DNA from: CAVRIA01 sp963721115
GTDB lineage: Bacteria > Desulfobacterota > Binatia > HRBIN30 > CADEER01
NCBI GenBank assembly: GCA_963721115.1
Contig: CAVRIA010000018.1
Location: 1-64,000 of the forward strand
DNA: 64,000 bases
Reading direction: 5' to 3'
The translations under genes were made by a program, and so were the position numbers. Shown here in pieces: positions 15,430 to 27,062 of this stretch (within the stretch, counting starts at the first letter, position 1; each line of letters begins with the position of its first letter). Under the pieces are notes generated by a model that saw only the letters and a program-made list of their open reading frames with translations, was not told the origin of the DNA and did no database searches.

Positions 15430-16714
15430 TCAACGCTCGTCAATCGGCAGGTAGGGACGGGGCGGAGATCCCGCGTAGATCTGACGCGGACGGTAGCGTG
15501 GAACCTCGGGGTCGGCCATCATCTCGTCCCACTGCGCCGCCCAGCCGATGAAGCGCGGAATGGCGAAGAGGACCGGGAAGAGCTCCGACGCGAACCCGAT
15601 CGCGTGGTAGATGATCGCCTCGTAGTAGTCGATGATCGGATAGAGCGAGCGCTCCTGGAAGTACGGGTCGTCACTGGCGCGCCGGTCGAGCTCGAGGGCG
15701 ATGTCGAAGATCGGCGGCTTGCCGGTGACGGCGAACACCTTCTCCGCCTGGGCGCGCAGGATGCGGGCGCGTGGATCGTAGGTGCGATAGATCCGGTGCC
15801 CGAAGCCGGGCGGGTGCAAGTTCTCGGCGCGCACGCGCTCGAGGAAGGCGGGGACGCGATCGACGGAGCCGATCGCCGCCAGCATCTGCAGGACCGCTTC
15901 GTACGCCTCGTCGTGGAAACGCCCCGAGAGACCGGCGGCGGCCGCCGCGGCCGCGGCGAACGGGTCGCACTTCACGCTGCCGACCAGCCGCATGGCGCTG
16001 CTCGAGCACGCCTGGCCGTGATCGGCGTGGAGGATGAACATGACGTCCATCGCCCGCTCGATGACCGGGTTCGGAGCGTAGCGGAGCTCGGTCATCTTGA
16101 ACATCATGTTGAGGAAGTTGCCGACGTAGGAAAGATCGATGTCCGGGAGACGCGTACGGCATGCCCCGGCGGCGCCGTTGCGCGAAGGCGGCCAGGGTCG
16201 GAACCTGACCGAGCAGGCGTATCGCCTGCCGGCGCCGAACGGCCGGATCGTCGATCTGCGTGGCGTCGGGGAAGAGGGTGGAGAGGGCGGCAACGGTGCT
16301 GATCAGAACGTTCATCGGGTGAGCATCGTGGCGGAATCCGTCCAGGAAGCGGCTGATGTTGCGGTGGATGAGGAAGTTCTCCTTGATGTCGTCCTCCCAG
16401 GTGGCGAACTCGCCCGCCGTGGGCAGCTCGCCGTGAAAGATCAGGTAGGCGACCTCGAGATAGGTCGAATCGCGCGCCAGCTCCTCGATCGAGTATCCGC
16501 GATAGCGCAGCTCGCCGCTGACGCCGTCCAGGAACGTGATCGCGCTGCGACAGACCGCCGTGTTGTGCAGGCCCGGGTCGTACGAGATCACGCCCAGGTC
16601 CTCGGGCGTCGTCTTGATTCGGCGCAGGTCTCTTGCCGCGATGGCGCCGTCGCGCAGCGGAAGCTCGTACTGGCGACCGGTCCGATTGTCGATGATGGTC
16701 AGCGTATCAGCCAT
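15430..16714 (-). pseudogene. gltA: Citrate synthase, one frameshift
   Basis: Condenses acetyl-CoA and oxaloacetate in the TCA cycle. The N-terminal part (16714 to about 16150) contains 'LGVISYDPGLHNTAVCRSAI', 'RYRGYSIEELA' and 'RHDAHPMNVL'. The C-terminal part in the next frame has the catalytic 'LHADHGQACSSSAMRLVGS', 'PPGFGHRIYRTYDPRA' and the final Arg region. The frame breaks at the CCC/GGG run 16145-16147. Removing one base restores 'MPY..PDIDLSYVGNF' and gives 427 residues, exactly the GltA length. A sequence error is more likely than real inactivation, as no second copy is seen here. Confidence 0.9.
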
Positions 16715-16969
16715 GGTTCGCTCTCGTCGCCCGACGTCTCCTCCCTATCAGTCGACGCCTGCGTCGGCCAGCGGCGCGCCACTGGCCGTTGTGAGCGCGA
16801 GAGGCCAACGCCTAGCGCCGATGGTCGCGGTGGGTCAAGCGGGTCGGTGCGCAAGCGCGTCGCTCCGGAAGGCGTCGCCTTGGCCGCGCATTTCGGTTAT
16901 ATTCGGTCCGAATGCCCTCTGGGGGTGCGGCCGGGCGAACGGACGGCCCCCCCGAGGGCGAGGTCGGAA

Positions 16970-17287
16970 ATGGGCGATCGTCCAATCGAAGAGCGCGACC
17001 ACGGGGTGGTGACCGAGAGCGAGAAGAAGCTCAAGCCGCCGCCCCTGTATCGCGTGCTCCTTCACAACGATGATTACACGACGATGGAGTTCGTGGTCCA
17101 AGTGCTGCAGCACGTCTTTCATCGCTCCGCTGCGGAAGCGACCCAAATCATGCTTCACATCCACCGCAACGGCATCGGGGTCGCCGGCGTGTACACCTAC
17201 GAGGTCGCGGAGACCAAGGTGAGCGTCGTGGAAGCGATGGCCAGGCACTACGAATTCCCTCTGAAGTGCACGCTCGAGGAGGCCTGA
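16970..17287 (+). CDS. clpS: ClpS adaptor protein
   Basis: 105 residues. ClpS binds proteins with N-degron residues and hands them to ClpAP. The hallmark 'VLLHNDDYTTMEFVVQVL' is at about residues 29-46, followed by 'MLHIHRNGIGVAGVYTYEVA', which matches the family. The start at ATG 16970 with GAGG upstream gives the usual disordered N-terminal tail. It lies 21 bases before clpA on the same strand, the classical clpS-clpA operon. A 7-bp inverted repeat CGGCCAG-N10-CTGGCCG (16764-16787) lies in the divergent region before it. Confidence 0.96.
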   Translation: MGDRPIEERDHGVVTESEKKLKPPPLYRVLLHNDDYTTMEFVVQVLQHVFHRSAAEATQIMLHIHRNGIGVAGVYTYEVAETKVSVVEAMARHYEFPLKCTLEEA

Positions 17288-17308
17288 CTGCCGGATGGCG
17301 AGGAAATC

Positions 17309-19558
<2,250 letters not shown>

Positions 19559-19565
19559 GGATCGC

Positions 19566-19580
19566 GGCTCGTAGCGAGCC
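19566..19580. terminator. Weak hairpin between convergent clpA and CPBP genes
   Basis: GGCTCG-TAG-CGAGCC, a perfect 6-bp stem with a 3-base loop in the 42-base convergent gap. No T-tract follows. Confidence 0.3.
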
Positions 19581-19600
19581 CGCTCCCATTCGCTGCGGCC

Positions 19601-20386
19601 TCAACCCGAGCCGCCGTGGGTCATCATGCGGATGGCCCAGGGGATGACGACCAGCAGCTGGACCGAGTCGAACACCCCGTGCGCGACGATGCACGGCAGC
19701 AGGCGGCCGGTCCGTTCCAGGCTCCAGCCGATCACCAGGGAGATGACCAGGACGCTGACGAGCATGAGCGGCAACCCGTAGCCGGCGTGGCTGAGCGCGA
19801 ACAGCACACTGGAGGGAATCAGGCCGATGCGCGTCTGCAAGAAGGCGCGGAAGAAGGCCTCCTCGACCGTCATCGCGGCGGCGATGATGATCAGCTTGCG
19901 CCAGATGGAAAGCTCGGCCATCCAGCGCATCAGCTCGGGGACCTCCTGTGGCTCCGGCAGAACGCCGCTGCGCGTCACCAGCGGGGCGATCGCCGTGGTG
20001 ATGCCGATGGTCAGGACCCAGCCGACGGCGCCGAGAAGCAGGCCGCGGCGGAGATCCCCCGGCTCGAGCCGATCGAGGCGCAGGAACTCGGACAGCCGCA
20101 CGTCCCCGCGCAAGCGCCACCAGGCGAGGAGAAACCCGACCAGCACGACGTGGCCGAGGAAGAGGGCGGGGAACCACAGGTCGGCGGGATCGATGGCGCC
20201 GACCTCCCCAGCGGAGACGCCCGGGTAGAAGACGCAGGCGGTGAGCACCGCCAGCAGCAGAGCGGCTGCCACCAGGCGGCGCGGCGCGGACGAAAACTCC
20301 CGGGACAGAAAGCCGAGGCGTCCGGTCGCCCGGAGCAGTGCCAGACAGGCGAGAGTGAGCAGGGCGGCGAGCTGGAGGGAGGACAT
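19601..20386 (-). CDS. CPBP-family intramembrane glutamic endopeptidase
   Basis: 261 residues with about seven hydrophobic segments. The two CAAX-protease/bacteriocin-processing motifs are present: 'MTVEEAFFRAFLQTRIG' (the EExxxR motif) and 'LFALSHAGYG' (FxxxH). A third conserved 'SLVIGWSLERTGRLLPCIVAHGVFD' region, with its terminal HxxxD, follows. Members cleave prenylated or leader-bearing proteins in the membrane, or act in bacteriocin immunity. No substrate gene is recognisable nearby. Confidence 0.9.
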   Translation of the reverse strand: MSSLQLAALLTLACLALLRATGRLGFLSREFSSAPRRLVAAALLLAVLTACVFYPGVSAGEVGAIDPADLWFPALFLGHVVLVGFLLAWWRLRGDVRLSEFLRLDRLEPGDLRRGLLLGAVGWVLTIGITTAIAPLVTRSGVLPEPQEVPELMRWMAELSIWRKLIIIAAAMTVEEAFFRAFLQTRIGLIPSSVLFALSHAGYGLPLMLVSVLVISLVIGWSLERTGRLLPCIVAHGVFDSVQLLVVIPWAIRMMTHGGSG

Positions 20387-20432
20387 GCAGGAAAGGGCGC
20401 CGCTCGTCCGAGTCGCCGTCTGCCCCCGCCTC

Positions 20433-21563
20433 TCAGACGCTCAGGATGTGGATCGTGCAGGCGGATCCGAGGCCGATGACGTGGGCGAGGCCGACCTTGG
20501 CGCCCTCGACCTGGCGCGCGCCCGCCTCTCCGCGCAGGTGAGTGACGACCTCGTAGATGTTCGCCACCCCCGTCGCTCCCAACGGGTGCCCCTTGGAGAG
20601 AAGGCCGCCGCTGACGTTGACCGGGATCTTGCCGCCGTGCGCGAACCAGCCCTCGTCGACCGCGCGGGCGGCCTCTCCTTCCTTGCAGAGGCCGAGGTTC
20701 TCGTAGTGCAGGAGCTCGGCGGTGGCGAAGCAATCGTGCAGCTCGACGAGGTCCAAATCCTCCGGTCCGACCCCGGCGCGCTCGTACGCCTCCCGCGCCG
20801 CGTTACGCGTCAGGGTGTTGACGTCGGGCATCGTGAGGTCGCGCGGCGTCCACGGATCGGAGGTCAGAACCGAGCACGCCACCTTGACCGGCTTCACGCC
20901 GTACTTCTCCACGACTTCCTTCGAAGCGACGATCGCCGCGGCCGCGCCGTCGCCGGTCGGGCAGCACATGTAGAGCGTGTTCGGGTAGGCGACCATGCGC
21001 GCCTTCATCACGTCCTCGAGCTCGACCTCGACCTGGTACTGCGAGAGCGGGTTCTTGACCGAGTGGCGGTGGTTCTTCACCGACACCTTGGCGAAGTGCT
21101 CCGGCTTGCTGCCGTACTGGCGCATGTGCTCGACCCCGGCCTGACCGAACACCGCCGGCATGAGACCGCTGCCGAGGATGCCCTCGACGCTCTCGCCCCG
21201 GCCGCCGCCGCCGAGCAGCCCCGCCTTTCCCATCTGCTCGGAGCCGACCGCCATGGCGATCTCGTACTCCCCGGAGCCGACCGCGAAGTAGGCGTCGCGA
21301 AAGGCGGTCGAGCCCGTCGCGCAGGCGTTGGAGACGTTGATCACCGGAATTCCCGTCTGACCGATCTGTTGCAGCAGGCGCTGCCCGATCATGTTCGAGG
21401 CCTGCAGCAGGTTCCCGGAGGCGAGGAGCTGCACGTCCTGGATCGTCATCCCCGCGTCGTCGAGCGCCAGCAGGGCCGCCGCGGCCGCCAGCTCGTGTAC
21501 GTCCTTGTCGGGATAGCGCCCGAACTTGATCATCCCGACTCCGACTACGTAGACGTCTCGCAT
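20433..21563 (-). CDS. SCP2-type thiolase (acetyl-CoA acetyltransferase family)
   Basis: 376 residues. The nucleophilic Cys lies in 'VINVSNACATGSTAFRDAY', and 'ELHDCFATAELLHYE' and 'SKGHPLGATGVANIYEV' provide the His and second active-site segments of the lipid-transfer/SCP-x thiolase branch. The start has GGAGG 7 bases before the ATG. The next gene upstream on the same strand encodes a DUF35/OB-fold zinc protein. This pair is typical of steroid and branched acyl-CoA degradation and of HMG-CoA synthesis complexes in archaea. A catabolic role is the likelier reading here. Confidence 0.93.
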   Translation of the reverse strand: MRDVYVVGVGMIKFGRYPDKDVHELAAAAALLALDDAGMTIQDVQLLASGNLLQASNMIGQRLLQQIGQTGIPVINVSNACATGSTAFRDAYFAVGSGEYEIAMAVGSEQMGKAGLLGGGGRGESVEGILGSGLMPAVFGQAGVEHMRQYGSKPEHFAKVSVKNHRHSVKNPLSQYQVEVELEDVMKARMVAYPNTLYMCCPTGDGAAAAIVASKEVVEKYGVKPVKVACSVLTSDPWTPRDLTMPDVNTLTRNAAREAYERAGVGPEDLDLVELHDCFATAELLHYENLGLCKEGEAARAVDEGWFAHGGKIPVNVSGGLLSKGHPLGATGVANIYEVVTHLRGEAGARQVEGAKVGLAHVIGLGSACTIHILSV

Positions 21564-21643
21564 TTCTCGACCTCCGTGGATTCGCCGATTCCGCCGCTGT
21601 CCCGCCGGCTTCGAGTCTCGGGCGCGCGGTCCATCAAATCAAG

Positions 21644-22069
21644 TCACGCCGGCCGGAAGAAGAAGGCGATCACGTCGCGCCCCTCCTTGTCGGTGCGCAC
21701 CTTTCGCGTGATCATGCGGACCGGCATGCCGAACGGGAGCTTGGCCGGGTCGGGCTCGACGTCCACCAGAGTGCAGCGCACCGAGACGTTCTCCGGCAGA
21801 TCGACGATGGCGGCGACGTAGGGCGTCGGAATTCCGGGCGCCGACTGGTGCACGATCGAGTACACCCACAGATGACCGTGATCGCTCAGCGCGACGTCGT
21901 CGAAATCTCCCGCCGTGCCGCACTTCGCGCACGCCACCCGCCCGCTCTTCAGGTAGGTCGCGCCGCAGGAGCGACAGCGGAGGCCCTTCAGGTGAGGTGT
22001 GGCGCCCAAGCTCAAGAACGGGACGATGGGGCGCTGTTCGGCGTCACCCGCCCGTGTTGCCTCGGCCAT
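21644..22069 (-). CDS. Zn-ribbon / OB-fold (DUF35) acyl-CoA-associated protein
   Basis: 141 residues from ATG 22069, which follows AAAGGAG; an in-frame upstream extension lacks support. The zinc ribbon 'LRCRSCGATYLKSGRVACAK' and C-x-x-C pairs come first. The OB-fold with 'WVYSIVHQSAPGIPTPYVAA' and 'VDLPENVSVRCTLVDVEP' follows. DUF35 proteins bridge thiolases and partner enzymes and pass acyl-CoA intermediates. The thiolase lies 80 bases downstream on the same strand, so the two probably act as a complex. Confidence 0.92.
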   Translation of the reverse strand: MAEATRAGDAEQRPIVPFLSLGATPHLKGLRCRSCGATYLKSGRVACAKCGTAGDFDDVALSDHGHLWVYSIVHQSAPGIPTPYVAAIVDLPENVSVRCTLVDVEPDPAKLPFGMPVRMITRKVRTDKEGRDVIAFFFRPA

Positions 22070-22150
22070 CCGTGCTCCTTTCCGATCCGAATGAGGGAGA
22101 GCGGAATGTTTCACAGGCCGGGACGCGGGGCAAGTCACACGCGGCGCTCG

Positions 22151-22709
22151 TCAGACGTTGGTGAGCACCCCGAACGCGATGTAGAGGACGAAGCTCAGGA
22201 CGCCGACGGCCGTTGCCCGCGCGGTGCTGACGGCGAGCGCCGCGCGCACGGCGGCGACCGTTGCCGCGAGGAGCCACAGCGAAACGACGAGCTGGATCCA
22301 GACGAAGAACGAGGGGTCGAGCAGGAAGGCGATCACCCCCATCATCGCCGGCGCCTCGGCGAAACCGAGGCAGCGAAGGAGGCGTCCGTAGCCGGCCGCT
22401 CGCCCGGCGAAGAGGCGGGCGATCCCGAAAACGAAGGTGGAGAAGACCAACCAGCGGACGACGGCGATCAGCATCGCCACGAGGAGTCCCCAGGTTCCGA
22501 GCTCCTCGATGAGGACCGACGGTCCGAGAGTCTGGCGAACCAGGGCCGCCAGGCACACCACCGCCGCCGCGGCGCGGACGGACTCGGGTTCGGCGGCGGC
22601 GGATTCGAACAGCCGGCGTCTGCAGCATCAGGGCGGCGAAGATCTTGTACAGAAACGGGCCGGCGGCGCCGGACCTGGGCGCGCGGCCGAGCGGACCCAC
22701 TGTCGTCAT
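22151..22709 (-). pseudogene. YIP1-family membrane protein, one frameshift
   Basis: Corrected length 185 residues. The N-terminus (ATG 22709) reads 'GPFLYKIFAALMLQT'. The rest continues in another frame as 'RLFESAAAEPESVRAAAAV' and then five hydrophobic segments ('LLVAMLIAVVRWLVFSTFVF', 'APAMMGVIAFLLDPSFFVW', 'GVLSFVLYIAFGVL'). This is the layout of YIP1-domain proteins of unknown function. One surplus base in the CCGG at 22613-22616 explains the break. It starts one base after the stop of the glycosyltransferase region on the complementary map, so the two genes are tightly linked. Confidence 0.7.
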
Positions 22710-22710
22710 G

Positions 22711-24216
22711 CTACGACTCCGCGTCGCTCGGAAGCCCCGGCGCCCGCACTCGATACACGACGGCGTCGGCGTCCTCGTAGACCCGCTCGGCCTGCGGGTC
22801 GCCGTCCATGGCGGCGACGAAGCCCGTCGCGTCGGGCGTCGCCAGGGCCACCGCAGCGCCGAAGCGCTCGGCGATCTGCCGCGCCGGCGCGGCGACACGG
22901 CCGGCGCCGATGTCCAGCCAGGCCTCGTACAGGGCGAAGTCGCGCTGCGCGAGATAGGTCGGGTCGAGGCCGATGACGTAGGTGTTGCCGGGGTCCTGAT
23001 AGAAGAGCTGCGGGAAGGCGTCCCAGGGCACGTTGAAGACCAGCGCCCCGCGCGGCGTGTGGCCGGCGATCCACTGCGCCGCGGCGGCGAAACGCTGTGC
23101 CGGCGGGCGCCCGCGCAGCTGCAGCGCGGCGATGGCGGTGCTCACCAGCAGCCAGACGACCAGGGCGGCGGCGAACGCCTGCCGCAGCCGTGGGCCGCGG
23201 CGGCGGACGAGTGCGTCGAGCGGCTCGTGCAGCGACAGGGCGAGGGAAACAGCGGCGAAGGGAACGAAGTACTCGAGGAAGCGCGAGGAGCGCCAGAGGA
23301 GAACGAGGAAGACCATCGCTGCGAGGATCGGCGTCAGCCGGCCGGCATCGAGCCGCTTGCGGCTCTGGACGAGTAGCGCGCCGACGCCGGCGAGGATGGC
23401 GACCAGCCCGCCCCAGCCGAACCAGGCCAGCAAAGGCTCCGGATACCACTCGGCGCCGACGCGGACGGCGGCGGGCATGCGCAGCTTGCCGAGGTAGTGG
23501 TGGAGGAGAAAGCGCAGGTCGTTCGGGAAGTACGGGTTGACGACCAGCGCAGCGGCGATTCCCGCCGTCACGTAGGCGAGGGGCTGCCAGACGACCTCGC
23601 GCTCGAGCCACCAATGCGCCAGCGCGGCGCACACGCAGAGCAGCAGGAGGAAGGGGAAGGCGTCGTACATCCACGTGTAAATCCACGCCACGGGGAGCAA
23701 CCAAGCCCAGCGCCGAGCCAGGAGGAGAGCCAGCGCCAAAAGGAGGAACACTACCGACCAGGCCTGCACGCGCGGCATCTCCATGCGGTAGAGAAAGCCC
23801 GGCGCGCCGGCGAGGAGAGCGACCGTCCACCATTCGGCGCGCCGTACGCGCCGCCAGGACAGAAAGAGGTAGGCCGTGACGAAGACCAGCGCGGCGCCGA
23901 TGGCGGCGGCCAGCTTGGCGCCGAGGATCAAGTCGCCGCGCGTGAACGGGATCAGCCACAGGTGAAACAGGAGGTGGTGGTCGAAGTAGTCCTGCGGCGC
24001 CAGGATGGTCTTCGGCAGCCAGGGAAAGGGCGGCGGAAAGTGCCCCCATCCCGCCGCCGCGATCAGGGCGCTGTAGCGGATGTGGAAGTAGCCGTCGATC
24101 GAGCCCAGGTTCGGCGTCGTGAACTGCAGGAGGAACGCGAAGGCGCAGAGGCCGGCGGCGAACAGGGCGCGGGTCGCCAGCGGGGCGCGGTCGTCGATGC
24201 GGCGGTTGCGCGGCAC
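22711..24216 (-). CDS. GT-C-type multipass glycosyltransferase-like protein
   Basis: 501 residues from a GTG at 24216, the first plausible start after the divergent purC region. It has about ten to twelve transmembrane segments. The first luminal loop contains 'GSIDGYFHIRYSALIAA', an acidic D-x-Y-x-H motif reminiscent of STT3/GT-C enzymes. A soluble C-terminal domain follows ('FNVPWDAFPQLFYQDPGNTY', 'VYEDADAVVYRVRAP'). Such enzymes move sugars from polyprenyl-phosphate donors to lipids or proteins outside the membrane. Donor and acceptor are unknown. The stop is one base before the YIP1-like ATG. Confidence 0.75.
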   Translation of the reverse strand: MPRNRRIDDRAPLATRALFAAGLCAFAFLLQFTTPNLGSIDGYFHIRYSALIAAAGWGHFPPPFPWLPKTILAPQDYFDHHLLFHLWLIPFTRGDLILGAKLAAAIGAALVFVTAYLFLSWRRVRRAEWWTVALLAGAPGFLYRMEMPRVQAWSVVFLLLALALLLARRWAWLLPVAWIYTWMYDAFPFLLLLCVCAALAHWWLEREVVWQPLAYVTAGIAAALVVNPYFPNDLRFLLHHYLGKLRMPAAVRVGAEWYPEPLLAWFGWGGLVAILAGVGALLVQSRKRLDAGRLTPILAAMVFLVLLWRSSRFLEYFVPFAAVSLALSLHEPLDALVRRRGPRLRQAFAAALVVWLLVSTAIAALQLRGRPPAQRFAAAAQWIAGHTPRGALVFNVPWDAFPQLFYQDPGNTYVIGLDPTYLAQRDFALYEAWLDIGAGRVAAPARQIAERFGAAVALATPDATGFVAAMDGDPQAERVYEDADAVVYRVRAPGLPSDAES

Positions 24217-24315
24217 GCCGCTTTCTATAGCCGTGGTGCAACGCCGGCAAGCGCGCGTCTTTACTCGCGACCGTGCTTCCAGCAAACTGACGCGAATCCC
24301 GGCCGGAGAGAGAAG

Positions 24316-25194
24316 ATGAGCGAGGCACTTTACGAAAGCGAGATCGAGGGGCTCGAGCTGGCGTTTCGCGGCAAGGTTCGCGACGTGTACGACCTCGGCG
24401 ATGCGCTGCTGATCGTCACCACCGATCGCCTGTCGGCGTTCGACGTCGTGCTGCCGACGCCGATTCCGGACAAGGGCCGGGTCCTCACGGCCCTCTCCCG
24501 CTTCTGGTTCGCGCGCACGGCTCACCTGGTCGAGAACCAGCTGCTCGATCGACGGCTCGAGGACGTCATACCGGCCGGCTCGCTCGCCGAGCTCGCCCCG
24601 CGCAGCTTGATCGTGCGCAAGGCGCGACCGTTGCCGGTCGAAGCCGTGGTGCGCGGCTACCTGGCGGGCTCGGGGTGGGAGGAGTACCGGCAGCGCGGGA
24701 CGGTCTGCGGCGAGAAGCTGCCGGCCGGCCTGCAGCAGGCGGCGCGACTGCCGGAGCCGATCTTCACCCCGTCGACCAAGGCGCCCATCGGCGAGCACGA
24801 TCAGAACATCAGCTTCGCGCAGGCGGTCGAGCTGCTCGGCGAAACGGCGGCGCGCCGCGTTCGCGAGCTCAGCCTGGCCATCTACGAGTTCGGGGCGCGC
24901 TGGGCGGAGCGACGCGGAATCATCATCGCCGACACCAAGTTCGAGTTCGGCTACGTCGACGATCGCATCATCCTCATCGACGAGGTGCTGACGCCCGACT
25001 CCTCGCGGTTCTGGCCGCGGGACCAATATACGATCGGGACCTCGCCGCCGAGCTTCGACAAGCAGTACGTGCGCGACCACCTCACTCGCAGCGGCTGGAA
25101 CAAGCAGCCGCCGGCGCCCCAGCTTCCTCCCGAGGTGGTGCGCAAGACGTCGGAGAAATACCGCGAGGCCCTGCAGCGCCTGACGGCGGATTGA
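24316..25194 (+). CDS. purC: Phosphoribosylaminoimidazole-succinocarboxamide synthase
   Basis: 292 residues. PurC joins CAIR and aspartate with ATP to form SAICAR in purine synthesis. The family pattern is complete: 'LAFRGKVRDVYDLGDALLIV', 'TDRLSAFDVVLPTPIP', 'EAVVRGYLAGSGWEEY', 'FTPSTKAPIGEHDQNISF', 'ADTKFEFGYVDD' and 'TPDSSRFWP'. The ATG at 24316 has AGAGAGAAG upstream. It is the eukaryote/actinobacterial-length form rather than the 240-residue type. It is convergent with sua5, 16 bases away. Confidence 0.97.
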   Translation: MSEALYESEIEGLELAFRGKVRDVYDLGDALLIVTTDRLSAFDVVLPTPIPDKGRVLTALSRFWFARTAHLVENQLLDRRLEDVIPAGSLAELAPRSLIVRKARPLPVEAVVRGYLAGSGWEEYRQRGTVCGEKLPAGLQQAARLPEPIFTPSTKAPIGEHDQNISFAQAVELLGETAARRVRELSLAIYEFGARWAERRGIIIADTKFEFGYVDDRIILIDEVLTPDSSRFWPRDQYTIGTSPPSFDKQYVRDHLTRSGWNKQPPAPQLPPEVVRKTSEKYREALQRLTAD

Positions 25195-25210
25195 CCCCTC
25201 CGGCGTCGCT

Positions 25211-26188
25211 TTAGTCCGCCGGCCCTTCGGAGCCGCGGGCGGCGCGGCGCAGGCGGTCGTTGATGGCGCGGCCGAGACCCGCCTCCTCGGCGGGCACGGC
25301 GTAGATTCGCTCGAACGGCCCGCCGTCGAGCCGGCGCAGGGCGGCAAACAGGGCGGCGGCGGCCTCGCGCAGGTCGCCGCGCGCCGACAGGACCTCGACG
25401 CGGCCGAAGCCCAGGGCGCGCGGGTCGGGCGAGGCGAGGAGAAGCGCCGCCGCCGCGCGCTCCCGGGCGGGCACGGCGGCCGCCGCGTCGACCAGGGTGA
25501 GCCGGCGGCGGGGGGCGTAATGGCGCGGTAGCTGGCCGGGGGCGAGCGGCTGATCGCCGGGCCCGGCCAGCTTCACCTCGCCGATCAGAGCGCGCAGCTC
25601 TTCGAGAGGAACGCCCCCCGGGCGCAGCAGCTGCGCAGGCTCGCCGAGCAAGGAGAGGATGGTCGATTCCACTCCGACGCGGCACGGGCCACCGTCGAGA
25701 ATCAGGGGGATGCGCTCGCCGAGCTGCTCGGCGACGTGCGCCGCGGTGGTCGGGCTGACGTAGCCGAAGGGGTTGGCACTGGGCGCGGCGATCGGCGTGC
25801 CCGCGCGCTCGATGAGCTCCAGGGCGACGGGGTGGTCCGGGACGCGGATCGCGACCGAGGGCAGGCCGGCGGTGACGATGTCGGGAATGATGTCGCTCTT
25901 CGGCAGCACCAGGGTCAGGGGCCCGGGCCAGAAGCGGGCGGCGAGGCGACGGGCGGGCGCGGGCAGGCTGCGGACGACTCGCAGCGCCATGTCGAGCCCG
26001 CCCACGTGCACGATGAGCGGATCGAAGGACGGCCGCGCCTTGATCTCGAAGATCCGCGCCACGGCCGTTGCATTGGTCGCGTCGGCCCCGAGGCCGTACA
26101 CGGTCTCGGTCGGGAAGGCGACGACGTCGCCGCCGCGGATGAGATCGGCCGCCCGGCGCAGGGCGTCCGCTGTGGGAGCGGCGATCAC
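25211..26188 (-). CDS. L-threonylcarbamoyladenylate synthase (Sua5 type)
   Basis: 325 residues. It makes threonylcarbamoyl-AMP from Thr, bicarbonate and ATP, the first step of t6A37 tRNA modification. The YrdC domain (1-210) has 'VVAFPTETVYGLGADATN', 'IFEIKARPSFDPLIVH', 'SVAIRVPDHPVALELI' and 'SANPFGYVSPTTAAHV'. The C-terminal Sua5 domain (about 235-325) begins after the linker 'LAPGQLPRHYAPRR', whose Tyr-containing segment closes the active site. Two-domain length is as expected. No other t6A genes are nearby. Confidence 0.95.
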   Translation of the reverse strand: MIAAPTADALRRAADLIRGGDVVAFPTETVYGLGADATNATAVARIFEIKARPSFDPLIVHVGGLDMALRVVRSLPAPARRLAARFWPGPLTLVLPKSDIIPDIVTAGLPSVAIRVPDHPVALELIERAGTPIAAPSANPFGYVSPTTAAHVAEQLGERIPLILDGGPCRVGVESTILSLLGEPAQLLRPGGVPLEELRALIGEVKLAGPGDQPLAPGQLPRHYAPRRRLTLVDAAAAVPARERAAAALLLASPDPRALGFGRVEVLSARGDLREAAAALFAALRRLDGGPFERIYAVPAEEAGLGRAINDRLRRAARGSEGPAD

Positions 26189-26413
26189 GGCCGCAGCTGC
26201 GTGGCGCCGGGGCGCCGGTCGGGGGTTCGCCGGGGGGTGCGCATCGGCTCGCTCTGCGCGAACAGGCTATTCCGGCCGATTCTCCGGTTGCAAGGGCCGA
26301 CCGAGCGCTTCACAATCCGCCATGCTTTCGTCCTTGCGGAGCCGCTCTTCCGAATCGTCACGGCTCGCTGAGTGACCCGGCACCGGGGGCGAGGAAGAAG
26401 GGAATTGCCGCCG

Positions 26414-27043
26414 ATGGTGAGCGGGAAGCCGGATGTCGCGAAAAACCGCGCTCGAGGAGGCGGACACGCGCTGCGCCCCGTCCGAGCCAGCCCTCTGCTC
26501 GGGTGGCGCTGGCTTCTGCCCGCCCTGGCTCTGCTCCCGGTGCTGGCTGCCTGCTCGCAGGGCGACGAGGGCGTCGAGCTGACGGCACCGTTCAACGCCG
26601 AAACCGAGGTCGCCGACGTGACCGCGATCTGGACGAACAGCGGACAGGAGCGGACGACGGCGGGCGAGACGGCCCTGAAGGAACCCGAGGTGCGCGTCCG
26701 CTACCGGGTCGACGTGCGCAACCGGTTGAAGGGGCGACTCTTCGTTCACCTGGCGAACTTTCGCTTGATGGACGACCAGGGGATGGAGCTCTCGAGCGAC
26801 ACGCAGAGCGCCGAATGCACCGTCGGTGCCGGCACGACCGAGGGGGTGCTCGACGGCGCCGTGTGGGTGCCGAAGAGCGCCATCGACAAGACCAAGGAGT
26901 TTCGGGTCGATCACTTCTCGGTGCCGCTCAGCGTGCGGGGGCGCGCTCTCTACCGCCAGTATCTGCTGGAACGCCGTCCCGGCGCCGACGCCGCCATCGA
27001 TGCCGAGCTGGCGCGCTACGTCGCCGCGCCTCCCTGCAAGTGA
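26414..27043 (+). CDS. Putative lipoprotein of unknown function
   Basis: 209 residues. A hydrophobic segment followed by the lipobox 'LLPVLAAC' indicates a lipidated protein, with mature Cys near residue 47. The mature part is beta-rich ('EVRVRYRVDVRNRLKGRLFV', 'DHFSVPLSVRGRALYRQYLL') and may form an immunoglobulin-like or lipocalin-like fold; I do not recognise a family. The N-terminus before the hydrophobic core is unusually long and basic, so the true start could be downstream. Convergent with the transporter gene pair that follows. Confidence 0.65.
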   Translation: MVSGKPDVAKNRARGGGHALRPVRASPLLGWRWLLPALALLPVLAACSQGDEGVELTAPFNAETEVADVTAIWTNSGQERTTAGETALKEPEVRVRYRVDVRNRLKGRLFVHLANFRLMDDQGMELSSDTQSAECTVGAGTTEGVLDGAVWVPKSAIDKTKEFRVDHFSVPLSVRGRALYRQYLLERRPGADAAIDAELARYVAAPPCK

Positions 27044-27062
27044 GCCGCCGTCGCCCCGGGCG

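Noticed and set aside
16764..16787. 7-bp inverted repeat before clpS
   Set aside because: Kept only as a note; such repeats are frequent at this GC content and nothing else marks it as an operator.
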